Source: Trabulsiella odontotermitis
GTDB taxonomy: Bacteria > Pseudomonadota > Gammaproteobacteria > Enterobacterales > Enterobacteriaceae
Length of the DNA: 64,000 bases
Reading direction: 5' to 3'
NCBI RefSeq assembly: GCF_030053895.1
Contig: NZ_CP125781.1
Span: forward strand, 3,162,001-3,226,000
Of the stretch, positions 34,240-42,600 are shown piece after piece; within the stretch, counting starts at the first letter, position 1; every line of letters begins with the position of its first letter. The notes under the pieces were generated by a model that ran no database searches, had not been told where the DNA came from, and saw only the letters and a list, made by a program, of their open reading frames with translations. The position numbers were made by a program, and so were the translations under genes.

Positions 34240-35062
34240 CTTTCAGTTCCTCCAGAGCCAGCTCAATCTCATCGCCTTTCGGTACCCGGTGGTGCCACTC
34301 CGGCCGCCCCTGGATAAAGGAAATGCCTGCACCTTTGGTGGTATTGGCGATAATCACGTTCGGTTTCCCTTCCTGCTTCAGCCCTTCAATCGCCGCCACC
34401 ACTGATGCCATGTCGTTGCCCTGGCATTCAGTTACCTGCATTCCGAAGGCGCGCCATTTGTCCGCCAGCGGATCGGTATTCATGATGTCGCGCGTGGCGC
34501 CCGCCAGCTGAAGATTGTTCTTGTCATTAATGATGACGATGTTGTCCAGACCGTAATGCGCAGCGGCCAGCGCGGCTTCCCAGTTGCTGCCTTCGGCCAG
34601 CTCACCGTCGCCGGTGATGAGGAAAATGCGGCGGCGGCTGTTGTCGCGTTTTGCCGCCAGCGCCAGCCCGACCGCCACCGGCAGACCGTGACCTAATGCA
34701 CCGGTATTCAGCTCGATGCCCGGTGTTTTCTGCCGTACCGGGTGGCCCGGAAGATGGGAATCGGCATGCTGATAAGTCGCCAGCCAGTCAACCGGGAAGA
34801 AACCCGCTTCGGCCAGCACACAGTAGTAGCACCCCACCGCATGCCCTTTTGACTGGATATAAATATCCCGCTCGTTATCATCAATGCGATCAGGCGCGAC
34901 GTTGAGAATGCGGAAGTACAGCGCGGTCAGCAATTCAACCTGCGACAGATCAGCCCCAGTGTGACCGCCCGCCGGGCTGTTGGCGTTCAGCCTGACGATG
35001 TGCCGCCGTACGGCACGTGCTTTGCGCTCCAGCGCTTCAATATCATAGTTATAGGGATTCAT
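34232..35062 (-). CDS. Transketolase N-terminal subunit (diphosphate-binding)
   Basis: The 276-residue protein is the thiamine diphosphate-binding N-terminal half of a split transketolase. GHTGADLSQVELL near residues 36-48, TGALGHGLPVAVGLAL near 117-132 and the magnesium/diphosphate motif GDGELAEGSNWEAALAAAHYGLDNIVIINDKN (about 150-181; GDG...N) are clear. It is the first gene of a two-gene unit read leftward from a promoter region carrying a GAATA-N2-TATTC palindrome just upstream (35091-35104). Context (kinase, dehydrogenases, sugar importer) places it in the last step of a sugar or polyol pathway. Confidence 0.87.
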   Translation of the reverse strand: MNPYNYDIEALERKARAVRRHIVRLNANSPAGGHTGADLSQVELLTALYFRILNVAPDRIDDNERDIYIQSKGHAVGCYYCVLAEAGFFPVDWLATYQHADSHLPGHPVRQKTPGIELNTGALGHGLPVAVGLALAAKRDNSRRRIFLITGDGELAEGSNWEAALAAAHYGLDNIVIINDKNNLQLAGATRDIMNTDPLADKWRAFGMQVTECQGNDMASVVAAIEGLKQEGKPNVIIANTTKGAGISFIQGRPEWHHRVPKGDEIELALEELKDE

Positions 35063-35090
35063 TTAATACCTCTGAATTTAATTTCAATAT

Positions 35091-35104
35091 GGAATATTTA
35101 TTCC
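35091..35104. promoter_or_regulatory. Putative regulator operator, transketolase side
   Basis: GGAATATTTATTCC is a perfect inverted repeat with a two-base centre. It lies 29 bases before the transketolase start and shares the GAATA-N2-TATTC pattern with the sites at 35245 and 36607. Confidence 0.6.
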
Positions 35105-35244
35105 AACAGGAACTAAAAAAACCAGAAATCCCCCGACAACGCACGACAGGACTGACGCCGTTGGAACGTATTCAGGTACATTCTGCCTCCTCCCCACCCG
35201 GCACCACAGCACCCGGCGTATTTTCAGTTGACCTGGAATCACCC

Positions 35245-35258
35245 TGAATATATATTCA
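35245..35258. promoter_or_regulatory. Putative regulator operator, regulator side
   Basis: TGAATATATATTCA is a perfect 14-bp palindrome, 169 bases before the chosen regulator start. Its 12-bp core is identical to the site before the kinase gene. Confidence 0.65.
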
Positions 35259-35426
35259 ATAATGACTCTTTATTCAATTATGGTATCACTGTTGAGAAAT
35301 TGTCCATAGCTGTTTTAGAGGATTGGTGAAAATTTGCGTTGCATCACACTTAAGCGCGCTTTTTTGTCGCGTAACGTGATGGGCTCAAACATAATGGCTG
35401 CAATTAACGACTTTCTGGGGATCTAC

Positions 35427-36377
35427 ATGGCTAAGCAGGATGAACAACGGCTATTGGTAAAAATCGCAACCCTTTACTATCTGGAAGGACGCAAACAGTC
35501 CGATATCGCTCAACTTCTCTCGCTTTCTCAGTCATTTGTCTCCCGGGCGATCACCCGCTGCCAGAAAGAGGGCGTGGTGAAAATCAGCGTCGTCCAGCCG
35601 TCCAATATTTTTCTCAATCTGGAAAAAGGAATTGAAGACCGTTTCGGCATCAAGCAGGCCGTGGTGGTGGATACCGAAGAGGACGCCTCCGATCACACCA
35701 TCAAACGCGCCATCGGCTCGGCAGCGGCGCACTATCTGGAAACCCGTCTGCGGCCCAAAGATCTGGTCGGCGTCTCCTCATGGAGTTCCACCATCCGCGC
35801 GATGGTCGATGAAGTCCACACCCAGAATCTCAAAGCGGGCGGTGTGATCCAGTTGCTCGGCGGCGTCGGGCCGAACGGCAACGTACAGGCCACTATTCTG
35901 ACGCAAACCCTCGCCCAGCAACTGAACTGTAACGCCTGGCTGCTTCCTTCACAGAGCATTGAAGGGTCAGTGCAGGAGAAAAACCGGCTGACCGCCAGCA
36001 AGGACGTGGCCGATGTGATTGCCCGTTTTGACGAAGTGGACATCGCCATCGTTGGCGTCGGTATTCTCGAACCGTCGCAACTGCTGAAAACCTCGGGAAA
36101 CTACTACGGCGAAGAAATGCTGCACGTACTGGCCGAACGCGGCGCGGTAGGTGACATCTGCCTGCACTACTATGACAAACAGGGGAACGCGGTGTTAACG
36201 GATGATGAAGATCCGGTCATCGGTATGGCGCTGGAAACGGTTAAAAAATGCCCAAATGTTATCGCACTGGCGGGTGGCATTGATAAGGTCGGCGCTATCA
36301 AAGGCGCGCTCACCGGCGGTTATATTGATGTTTTAATCACCGATTACCCGACCGCCAGAGAACTGATGAAATCCTGA
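35427..36377 (+). CDS. SorC/DeoR-family sugar-responsive regulator
   Basis: The 316-residue protein has an N-terminal helix-turn-helix (LEGRKQSDIAQLLSLSQSFVSRAITRCQKEGVV, residues about 16-50) and a C-terminal SorC sugar-phosphate-binding domain with GVSSWSSTIRAMVDEV, IVGVGI and VIALAGGIDKVGAIKGAL blocks. Family members bind a pathway sugar phosphate and control the adjacent genes. The start at 35427 is chosen for the SorC-like N-terminus with GGGG seven bases upstream; the frame is open to 35334. It is read away from the transketolase genes and toward the kinase operon, and shared palindromes suggest it regulates both and itself. Confidence 0.87.
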   Translation: MAKQDEQRLLVKIATLYYLEGRKQSDIAQLLSLSQSFVSRAITRCQKEGVVKISVVQPSNIFLNLEKGIEDRFGIKQAVVVDTEEDASDHTIKRAIGSAAAHYLETRLRPKDLVGVSSWSSTIRAMVDEVHTQNLKAGGVIQLLGGVGPNGNVQATILTQTLAQQLNCNAWLLPSQSIEGSVQEKNRLTASKDVADVIARFDEVDIAIVGVGILEPSQLLKTSGNYYGEEMLHVLAERGAVGDICLHYYDKQGNAVLTDDEDPVIGMALETVKKCPNVIALAGGIDKVGAIKGALTGGYIDVLITDYPTARELMKS

Positions 36378-36402
36378 TTTTCAACCCCGGTTTTATTCTC
36401 CT

Positions 36403-36433
36403 GCCTTTGCGTGCTCAAAAAACGCGCAAAGGC
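36403..36433 (+). terminator. Candidate terminator of the SorC-type regulator gene
   Basis: GCCTTTGCG and CGCAAAGGC form a perfect 9-bp stem around a 13-base loop, 25 bases after the regulator stop. The T run is weak. Confidence 0.5.
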
Positions 36434-36521
36434 GGAATCCATAAAGCAACTATTTTTCAATAGGTTACAGGCTAGTTTTCCTTCTCATTTTTCCCGCTGC
36501 TTACCTTTTCTTTGTGACGAT

Positions 36522-36543
36522 AAATGTGATTATCAGCACAAAT
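36522..36543. promoter_or_regulatory. CRP-like site upstream of the FGGY kinase gene
   Basis: AAATGTGA-N6-GCACAAAT fits the CRP consensus (TGTGA-N6-TCACA) with one mismatch and matching flanks. It lies about 65 bases before the palindromic operator, a good position for activation. It implies glucose repression of the uptake and catabolic genes. Confidence 0.6.
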
Positions 36544-36606
36544 GATGATTTTGCCAGTGGCCCGCTCGTATGAATCTGGCTAAGGTATTAAATAAATAAT
36601 CAACAC

Positions 36607-36620
36607 CGAATATATATTCA
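36607..36620. promoter_or_regulatory. Putative regulator operator, kinase operon
   Basis: The 12-base palindrome GAATATATATTC (36608-36619) is identical to the core of the 35245-35258 site and lies 99 bases before the kinase start. Confidence 0.65.
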
Positions 36621-36718
36621 GTGATTGCAAAAGTGATAACGAAATGTCACACCGAAACCTGACAGAAACGCGATGCCACCACCAGGGGCAGGCCGGAGTG
36701 TGACGCAGGAGAAAAACT

Positions 36719-38233
36719 ATGTTCACAGCCACAAAAGAGATCATTATTGCGCTGGACGAAGGGACAACCAATGCCAAAGCCGTCGCACTTGACGGCCGCG
36801 GCAACGTTGTCGCCCGTTTTTCTCAACCGCTCGCCATCCAGACGCCACGCGAAGGATGGGTCGAGCAATCCGGTGAAATGCTGGTCAGCGCCTCGCTGCA
36901 GGTCATTGCACAGGCGGTCGCGCAGGTCGGGGCGGAGAATGTCGCCGCTCTGGCGATCAGCAACCAGCGGGAAACCGCCATCGGCTGGTATCGCAGCAGT
37001 GGGAAACCGCTGAATGCGGCCATTACCTGGCAGTGCACGCGTGGTGCAGGTTTTTGCGAAGCATTGCGACGCGACAACCTGGAGCAGCAGATCAAAACCG
37101 TCACTGGTCTGCCCGTCTCACCGATGTTTTCCGCATCCAAAATGCGCTGGTTGCTGGAATCGGTGCCTGACGGGCAGCAGCTGGCGGAGGATGGCGAGAT
37201 CTGCCTCGGTACGATCGACAGCTGGCTGCTGTGGAATCTGACTGGCGGCGCGCAATTCAGCTGCGACTTTTCCAACGCCTCGCGCACCCAGTTGCTCAAT
37301 CTGCAAACCGGGCAGTGGGACGACGAGATGCTGAAAGTGTTCCGCATTCCGCGCAACGCTTTGCCAGAGATAAAACCCTCCAGCGGCCTGTTTGGTTATA
37401 CCCGTGGCTTACCGGCCATTCCTGACGGCATCCCGGTAATGTCGATGGTGGGCGACTCCCACGCGGCGCTGTTCGGGCATGCGCTGGGCGAGTTGGGCTG
37501 TGTTAAAGCCACCTATGGCACCGGATCGTCGGTAATGGCGCCGGTCAGCACCGCCCAGTGCAATATCGACGCTTTAGCCACCACCATCGCCTGGCATGAC
37601 GGCGAACGGCTGATTTACGGGCTGGAAGGCAATATCCCGCACACCGGCGATGCCGTGGCGTGGATGGCGGACAGCACCGGGCTGAGCGAACTGTCAGAGA
37701 AAGAACTCACTCATGAACTCAACACCCTGCCCGCCTCGGTGGAATCGACGCTCGGCGTCTATTTCGTTCCGGCGTTGACAGGGCTCGGCGCGCCCTGGTG
37801 GGATCCGCAGGCGCGCGGCGTGATTTGCGGGCTCAACCGCGGCGTGAAGCGCGCGCATCTGATCCGCGCTGCGCTGGAATCGATCACCTATCAGATTGCC
37901 GATGTGGTGGTGGCGATGCGCCAGCACAGCGACTTTACCCTTACCGCGCTGATGGTCGATGGCGGCCCGACGAAAAATGACTGGTTAATGCAGTATCAGG
38001 CCGATTTGCTCGGTTGCCCGGTAATGCGCAGCGATGTACCGGAACTGTCGGCGATCGGCGCGGCGTTGCTGGCGCGAAAAGCGCTGACCCAGGTGTCCGT
38101 GCAGGAAATGAAAGCGTTTCTTGCGCTGCACAGTGAATTCCGCCCGGATGCCGATCGCCATCAGCGATTGCAGGCCCGGTGGCAAGGCTGGCGGGATGCC
38201 GTGGAACGCACGCTATGGAAGCCGACCCATTAA
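36719..38233 (+). CDS. FGGY-family carbohydrate kinase, substrate unknown
   Basis: The 504-residue ATP-dependent kinase has the FGGY fold: N-terminal phosphate loop ALDEGTTNAKA (11-21), an ISNQRETAIGW block (80-90), catalytic-Asp region GDSHAA (Asp246) and the C-terminal signature LMVDGGPTKNDWLMQYQADLLGCPV (about 412-436). It is glycerol-kinase-like in length and pattern. Given the neighbouring dehydrogenases and split transketolase it probably phosphorylates a ketose made from a polyol; apulose kinase is one precedent of FGGY kinase plus two-gene transketolase. AGGAGA precedes the ATG. It is the first gene of a rightward run of eight genes to about 44.2 kb. Confidence 0.85.
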   Translation: MFTATKEIIIALDEGTTNAKAVALDGRGNVVARFSQPLAIQTPREGWVEQSGEMLVSASLQVIAQAVAQVGAENVAALAISNQRETAIGWYRSSGKPLNAAITWQCTRGAGFCEALRRDNLEQQIKTVTGLPVSPMFSASKMRWLLESVPDGQQLAEDGEICLGTIDSWLLWNLTGGAQFSCDFSNASRTQLLNLQTGQWDDEMLKVFRIPRNALPEIKPSSGLFGYTRGLPAIPDGIPVMSMVGDSHAALFGHALGELGCVKATYGTGSSVMAPVSTAQCNIDALATTIAWHDGERLIYGLEGNIPHTGDAVAWMADSTGLSELSEKELTHELNTLPASVESTLGVYFVPALTGLGAPWWDPQARGVICGLNRGVKRAHLIRAALESITYQIADVVVAMRQHSDFTLTALMVDGGPTKNDWLMQYQADLLGCPVMRSDVPELSAIGAALLARKALTQVSVQEMKAFLALHSEFRPDADRHQRLQARWQGWRDAVERTLWKPTH

Positions 38234-38316
38234 GCCCTCTACAGAAACTGAAAAGTATTAAAGCCTTACGTTGTTTCAACCGTACCCGACAATAACTATA
38301 TAGAGAGAACATTGTC

Positions 38317-39252
38317 ATGAAATTACGTTTATCGCTGTTAACCGTTGCTACCCTGACTGCTTTTTCTCTGTCTGCCCAGGCCGCAGAGAGAGGCACGATT
38401 ATGATCCTTGTGAACTCACTGGATAACCCGTACTACGCCTCTGAGGCGAAAGGCGCCAGTGAAAAAGCGAAGGAGCTGGGGTATTCCACCACCATTCTTT
38501 CTCACGGTGAGGACGTTAAAAAACAGAACGAACTGATTGATACCGCCATCGGTAAAAAAGTTCAGGGGATCATCCTCGATAACGCCGATTCCACCGCCAG
38601 CGTCGCCGCCGTTAAAAAGGCCAAAGACGCCGGTATTCCGGTGGTCCTGATTAACCGTGAAATCCCGGTCGATGACGTGGCACTGGTGCAGATCACCCAC
38701 AACAACTTCCAGGCCGGTTCTGAAGTCGCCAACGTTTTCGTCGAGAAAATGGGCGAAAAAGGCAAATACGCGGAACTGACCTGCAACCTGGCGGATAACA
38801 ACTGCGTCACCCGCTCTAAATCGTTCCACCAGGTGATCGACCAGTACCCGGATATGGTCAGCATTGCCCGCCAGGATGCCAAAGGCACGCTGATCGACGG
38901 CAAACGCATTATGGACAGTATTCTGCAGGCGCACCCTGACGTGAAAGGCGTGATCTGCGGTAACGGTCCGGTTGCCCTCGGCGCGATTGCAGCGCTGAAA
39001 GCCGCAAACCGTACCGACGTGGTGGTGGTGGGTATCGACGGCAGCAACGACGAGCGCGATGCGGTGAAAGCCGGCTCTCTCCAGGCCACTGTGATGCTGC
39101 AGGCACAGGCCATTGCAGCGCAAGGGGTGACCGATCTCGATAACTACCTGCAACACGGGAAAACCCCGGAAAAACAACGCGTGATGTTCCGCGGCGTCCT
39201 GATTGAAAAGGACAACGCAGACAAAGTACAGGATTTCAATATCAAGTCCTGA
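38317..39252 (+). CDS. Ribose-type sugar ABC substrate-binding protein
   Basis: The 311-residue periplasmic protein has a signal peptide (residues 1-22, ending SAQA before AERGTI) and a type I periplasmic-binding fold of the RbsB group: MILVNSLDNPYYASEAKGA at the N-terminus, GIILDNADSTASVAAVKKAKDAGIPVVLINREIP, and GNGPVALGAIAALKAANRTDVVVVGIDGS in the second lobe. It should bring a small sugar or polyol to the RbsAC-like importer encoded after it. Its ligand pocket cannot be read by eye. A strong stem-loop follows, typical of binding-protein genes that are expressed above their transport partners. Confidence 0.88.
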   Translation: MKLRLSLLTVATLTAFSLSAQAAERGTIMILVNSLDNPYYASEAKGASEKAKELGYSTTILSHGEDVKKQNELIDTAIGKKVQGIILDNADSTASVAAVKKAKDAGIPVVLINREIPVDDVALVQITHNNFQAGSEVANVFVEKMGEKGKYAELTCNLADNNCVTRSKSFHQVIDQYPDMVSIARQDAKGTLIDGKRIMDSILQAHPDVKGVICGNGPVALGAIAALKAANRTDVVVVGIDGSNDERDAVKAGSLQATVMLQAQAIAAQGVTDLDNYLQHGKTPEKQRVMFRGVLIEKDNADKVQDFNIKS

Positions 39253-39264
39253 GTTCGGGTTGTC

Positions 39265-39285
39265 GCGCCCCCGCTCCGGGGGCGC
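39265..39285 (+). other. GC stem-loop after the binding-protein gene
   Basis: GCGCCCCC and GGGGGCGC form a perfect 8-bp stem with a GCTCC loop. It lies between the binding-protein and lipoprotein genes and probably stabilises the 3' end of the former's message or causes partial termination. Confidence 0.6.
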
Positions 39286-39298
39286 AGAGGAGAGAGTT

Positions 39299-39919
39299 AT
39301 GTACAGAAAAGCCTGGCTGGCGCTGGCCATCATTGCGCTCGGAGGCTGTCGGATCGTGTCTGAAAAAGAGCTCGCCGACCTGAAAACGCCGCCGAACCCG
39401 CACATGGCCGAAGCGGCAAAAACCTGGCAGGAAAAACTGGTGCCGCAGGTGGTACAGCTGGCACGCCCTGCTGGCGAACTGCTGACCGCCCTGCATGCCG
39501 CCAAAGATATTGATACCGCCTGTAAAACCCTGGGCTACCGCGCGCAGGATGAAAACCCGTGCATTTTCTATGTGAAAGTTGCAGGCAGCGTTGAAAAAAT
39601 CGATACCGCCTCACGCAGCGGCAAAATGACCATCAAAGATACCAGTGGCAATGTCGTGGTGGTGCAAATCGGCCCGACGATCCGCGGGACGCAACTGCGC
39701 GACGGTTACAAAGGCCTTAGTTACGGCGATTTTAACGATCAGGTGCTGTACGGCGATTATGGTCGGGCCATTAACGATCAGGCCGTGAAAATGATCCAGG
39801 CGACGCCGTTAAAAACCGGCGAGCAGGCGGAAGTGTACGGCGTGTTCTCGGCCTGGGATGTTCCTGACACCCTGCCCGATGTGACGCCCGCGAAAATCGT
39901 CCGCGCAGGGGGGCAGTAA
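39299..39919 (+). CDS. DUF2291-type predicted periplasmic lipoprotein
   Basis: The 206-residue protein starts with a lipoprotein signal (MYRKAWLALAIIALGGC, cysteine at residue 17) and has the DUF2291 pattern (VKVAGSVEKIDTASRSGKMTIKDTSGNVVVVQIGPTIRGTQLRDGYKGLSYGDFNDQ... in the middle). Genes of this family sit inside ribose-type sugar importer operons in many bacteria, but no function has been shown as far as I know. The start at 39299 has GAGGAGAGA upstream; the longer frame begins inside the binding-protein gene. It is one base from the ATPase gene. Confidence 0.8.
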   Translation: MYRKAWLALAIIALGGCRIVSEKELADLKTPPNPHMAEAAKTWQEKLVPQVVQLARPAGELLTALHAAKDIDTACKTLGYRAQDENPCIFYVKVAGSVEKIDTASRSGKMTIKDTSGNVVVVQIGPTIRGTQLRDGYKGLSYGDFNDQVLYGDYGRAINDQAVKMIQATPLKTGEQAEVYGVFSAWDVPDTLPDVTPAKIVRAGGQ

Positions 39920-39920
39920 G

Positions 39921-41465
39921 ATGTCACAACAAGAGCCCGTTACCTCACCGGTTGCTGAACCCGATGTGATTATCGAAACTCGTGCGCTGTCCCGCATCTA
40001 TCCTGGCGTTATCGCGCTGGATAACGTGGACTATCGGGTCTATCGCAACAAAGTGAACGTCCTGATTGGCGAAAACGGCGCCGGCAAATCCACCATGATG
40101 AAAATGCTGGCGGGGGTGGAATCGCCCTCTTCCGGCGAAATGTTGCTGGAAGGGAAACCGGTCTCGTTTAATTCCACCCATCAGGCGGAAAAAAATGGCA
40201 TCAGCATTATTTTTCAGGAACTGAACCTGTTCCCGAATATGAACGTGATGGACAACATTTTTATCGCTAACGAGTTCTTTCAACACGGAAAAATCAACGA
40301 AAAATATCAATATGAGCTGACGAAAGCGCTGCTTGACCGCCTTGAGCTGGATGTCGACCCCTATACGCCACTCGAAGAGTTAGGCATCGGCCACCAACAA
40401 CTGGTGGAGATTGCCCGTGCGCTCTCCAAAGACACCCGCGTGTTGATTATGGACGAACCGACTTCAGCACTCAGCCAGTCGGAAGTCAAAGTGCTGTTTA
40501 ACGTGATTGATCAGCTCAAACGCCGCGGCGTAACCATTATTTATATTTCCCACCGGCTGGAAGAGCTGATGGAAATTGGCGATCACATCACTATTTTCCG
40601 CGACGGGCGCTTTATCAGCGAACGGAAAGTCAGTGAGGCCAGCATTCCGTGGATCATCGAACAGATGGTCGGGGATAAGAAAAAACATTTTGATTATCAG
40701 CCCGCCCCCCAGGGCGAAACCGTTCTCGACGTCAGCGGCCTGACGGCGCTGCACCAGAGCGGCGGCTACAAGCTCAACGACGTCAGCTTCAGCCTGAAAA
40801 AAGGCGAAGTGATCGGCATTTATGGCCTGTTAGGCGCCGGGCGCACCGAGCTGTTTAAAGGGCTGGTGGGGCTGATGCCCTGCCAGCAGGGCAGCGTCCA
40901 CCTGAACGGCCAGTGCCTTGATAAAGCCCATTTTCAGACCCGCCTGAAACACGGGCTGGCGCTGGTGCCGGAAGATCGCCAGGGCGAAGGCGTGATCCAG
41001 ATGATGTCGATTCAGTCCAACATGACGCTCTCCGATTTCAGTCTGCAGGGTTTTCGCCGGGCCTGGAAATGGCTCAATCCCCACAAGGAACGCGCCAGCG
41101 TGAAGGAGATGATCCAGCAACTGGCGATCAAAGTCAGCGACCCCGAACTGCCGATCACCTCGCTCAGCGGGGGCAACCAGCAAAAAGTAGTGCTGGGGAA
41201 AGCGCTGATGACGCAACCGCAGGTGGTGTTTCTCGATGAGCCAACGCGGGGTATCGACGTGGGCGCCAAAACCGATGTCTATCACCTGATCGGCAAAATG
41301 GCGCAGCAGGGGCTGGCGGTGATGTTCTCTTCATCCGAACTGGATGAAGTGATGGCGCTGGCGGACCGCATTCTGGTGATGGCCGACGGTCGCATCACCG
41401 CCGATTTACCGCGACACGAAGTCACCCGGGAAAAGTTGATTGCCGCATCAACCCCACAAGATTAA
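39921..41465 (+). CDS. Ribose-type sugar ABC importer ATPase (RbsA-like)
   Basis: The 514-residue protein has two fused nucleotide-binding domains. The first is canonical (GENGAGKST about residue 50, signature region LGIGHQQLVEIARAL, Walker B VLIMDEPTSAL); the second has the altered Walker A GLLGAGRTE and a complete signature LSGGNQQKVVLGKAL with Walker B VVFLDEPTRGIDVG. This is the usual RbsA/XylG/MglA arrangement. It drives the permease encoded next. It begins one base after the lipoprotein stop. Confidence 0.93.
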   Translation: MSQQEPVTSPVAEPDVIIETRALSRIYPGVIALDNVDYRVYRNKVNVLIGENGAGKSTMMKMLAGVESPSSGEMLLEGKPVSFNSTHQAEKNGISIIFQELNLFPNMNVMDNIFIANEFFQHGKINEKYQYELTKALLDRLELDVDPYTPLEELGIGHQQLVEIARALSKDTRVLIMDEPTSALSQSEVKVLFNVIDQLKRRGVTIIYISHRLEELMEIGDHITIFRDGRFISERKVSEASIPWIIEQMVGDKKKHFDYQPAPQGETVLDVSGLTALHQSGGYKLNDVSFSLKKGEVIGIYGLLGAGRTELFKGLVGLMPCQQGSVHLNGQCLDKAHFQTRLKHGLALVPEDRQGEGVIQMMSIQSNMTLSDFSLQGFRRAWKWLNPHKERASVKEMIQQLAIKVSDPELPITSLSGGNQQKVVLGKALMTQPQVVFLDEPTRGIDVGAKTDVYHLIGKMAQQGLAVMFSSSELDEVMALADRILVMADGRITADLPRHEVTREKLIAASTPQD

Positions 41466-41482
41466 TCAGGCTGGAATCGATC

Positions 41483-42550
41483 ATGAATCAGAAATATATG
41501 CTCTATATGTACTTGCTGAAGGCCAGAACGTTTATCGCTCTGCTGCTGGTTATCGCCGTCTTCAGCGTGATGGTGCCGAATTTCCTGACCACCTCTAACC
41601 TGTTGATTATGACCCAGCACGTTGCCATTACCGGCCTGCTGGCGATTGGCATGACGCTCGTGATCCTCACCGGTGGCATTGACCTTTCCGTCGGGGCGGT
41701 CGCCGGGATCTGCGGCATGGTCGCCGGGGCGCTGCTGACCAACGGTATGCCCATCTGGGGCGGCAACATCATCTTTTTCAACGTCCCGGAAGTGATTTTA
41801 TGCGTCGCGGTGTTTGGCATCATTGTCGGCTTTATTAACGGCACCGTCATCACCCGCTTCGGCGTGGCGCCGTTTATCTGCACCCTCGGCATGATGTACG
41901 TTGCGCGCGGCGTGGCGCTGCTGTTCAACGACGGCAGCACCTATCCAAACCTCAACGGTATGGACGCGCTGGGCAATACCGGTTTTGCTATTCTCGGCTC
42001 CGGCACACTGCTCGGCATCTACATTCCCATCTGGCTGATGATAGGCTTCCTGCTGCTCGGCTACTGGATCACCACCAAAACCCCGTTGGGCCGATACATC
42101 TATGCCATTGGCGGCAACGAATCCGCCGCGCGTCTGGCGGGTGTGCCGGGCGTCAAAGTGAAGATTTTTGTCTACGCCTTCTCCGGCCTCTGCGCGGCAC
42201 TGGTCGGGCTGATTGTCGCCTCGCAGTTGCAGACCGCCCACCCGATGACCGGCAACATGTTTGAGATGGATGCCATCGGCGCCACCGTGCTCGGCGGTAC
42301 CGCACTGGCCGGGGGTCGCGGTCGCGTCTCCGGCTCCATCATCGGCGCCTTTGTCATCGTCTTCCTCGCCGACGGCATGGTGATGATGGGCGTCAGCGAT
42401 TTCTGGCAGATGGTCATCAAAGGCGTGGTTATCGTCACCGCCGTGGTGGTCGATCAGTTCCAGCAACGCCTGCAGAACAAAGTCATCCTGCTCCGCCGCC
42501 ATGAAGAGAAACAGGCCGTTTCTCAGGGAACCGCCGCCCCGCAGGGTTAA
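41483..42550 (+). CDS. Ribose-type sugar ABC importer permease (RbsC-like)
   Basis: The 355-residue inner-membrane protein has about eight to ten hydrophobic segments and family blocks GMTLVILTGGIDLSVGAV (near residue 60), IGGNESAARLAGVPGVKVKIFVYAFSGLCAAL and GATVLGGTALAGGRGRVSGSIIGA. It forms the channel with the RbsA-like ATPase. The C-terminal tail after the last segment (about 30 residues, charged) is longer than in RbsC (321). It lies 17 bases after the ATPase gene and 50 before the first dehydrogenase. Confidence 0.92.
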   Translation: MNQKYMLYMYLLKARTFIALLLVIAVFSVMVPNFLTTSNLLIMTQHVAITGLLAIGMTLVILTGGIDLSVGAVAGICGMVAGALLTNGMPIWGGNIIFFNVPEVILCVAVFGIIVGFINGTVITRFGVAPFICTLGMMYVARGVALLFNDGSTYPNLNGMDALGNTGFAILGSGTLLGIYIPIWLMIGFLLLGYWITTKTPLGRYIYAIGGNESAARLAGVPGVKVKIFVYAFSGLCAALVGLIVASQLQTAHPMTGNMFEMDAIGATVLGGTALAGGRGRVSGSIIGAFVIVFLADGMVMMGVSDFWQMVIKGVVIVTAVVVDQFQQRLQNKVILLRRHEEKQAVSQGTAAPQG

Positions 42551-42600
42551 CCGACATTCCACCGGGCACCGTGTGGCCCGGTTTTATTAAGGAGAAACAA

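Larger units (their letters stand above)
35063..35426. promoter_or_regulatory. Divergent promoter region, transketolase / SorC regulator
   Basis: This 364-base AT-rich region separates the transketolase genes from the regulator gene. It holds two copies of the GAATA-N2-TATTC palindrome (35091-35104 and 35245-35258) and an extra TTATTCAAT half-site near 35270. No ORF with coding character is seen. Confidence 0.6.
36378..36718. promoter_or_regulatory. Kinase operon upstream region
   Basis: The 341-base gap holds in order a stem-loop (36403-36433), a CRP-like site (36522-36543) and a palindromic operator (36607-36620), then a ribosome site (AGGAGA) before the kinase. No gene is seen. Confidence 0.6.

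Noticed and set aside
33292..35062. Transketolase pair as 1-deoxyxylulose-5-phosphate synthase
   Set aside because: DXS is a single longer protein; the two-gene split and sequence blocks are those of transketolase-like subunits.
35334..35426. N-terminal extension of the SorC-type regulator
   Set aside because: The extra 31 residues do not fit the family, and a ribosome site lies before 35427.
36719..38233. Identification of the FGGY kinase as glycerol kinase GlpK
   Set aside because: It is GlpK-like in length, but its operon holds a sugar ABC importer and dehydrogenases, not glpF/glpX, and several sequence blocks differ.
38416..39504. 362-codon open frame on the minus strand opposite the sugar-binding-protein gene
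   Set aside because: The plus strand encodes a well-formed signal peptide and binding-protein fold; the antisense product has unusual composition and no recognisable domain.
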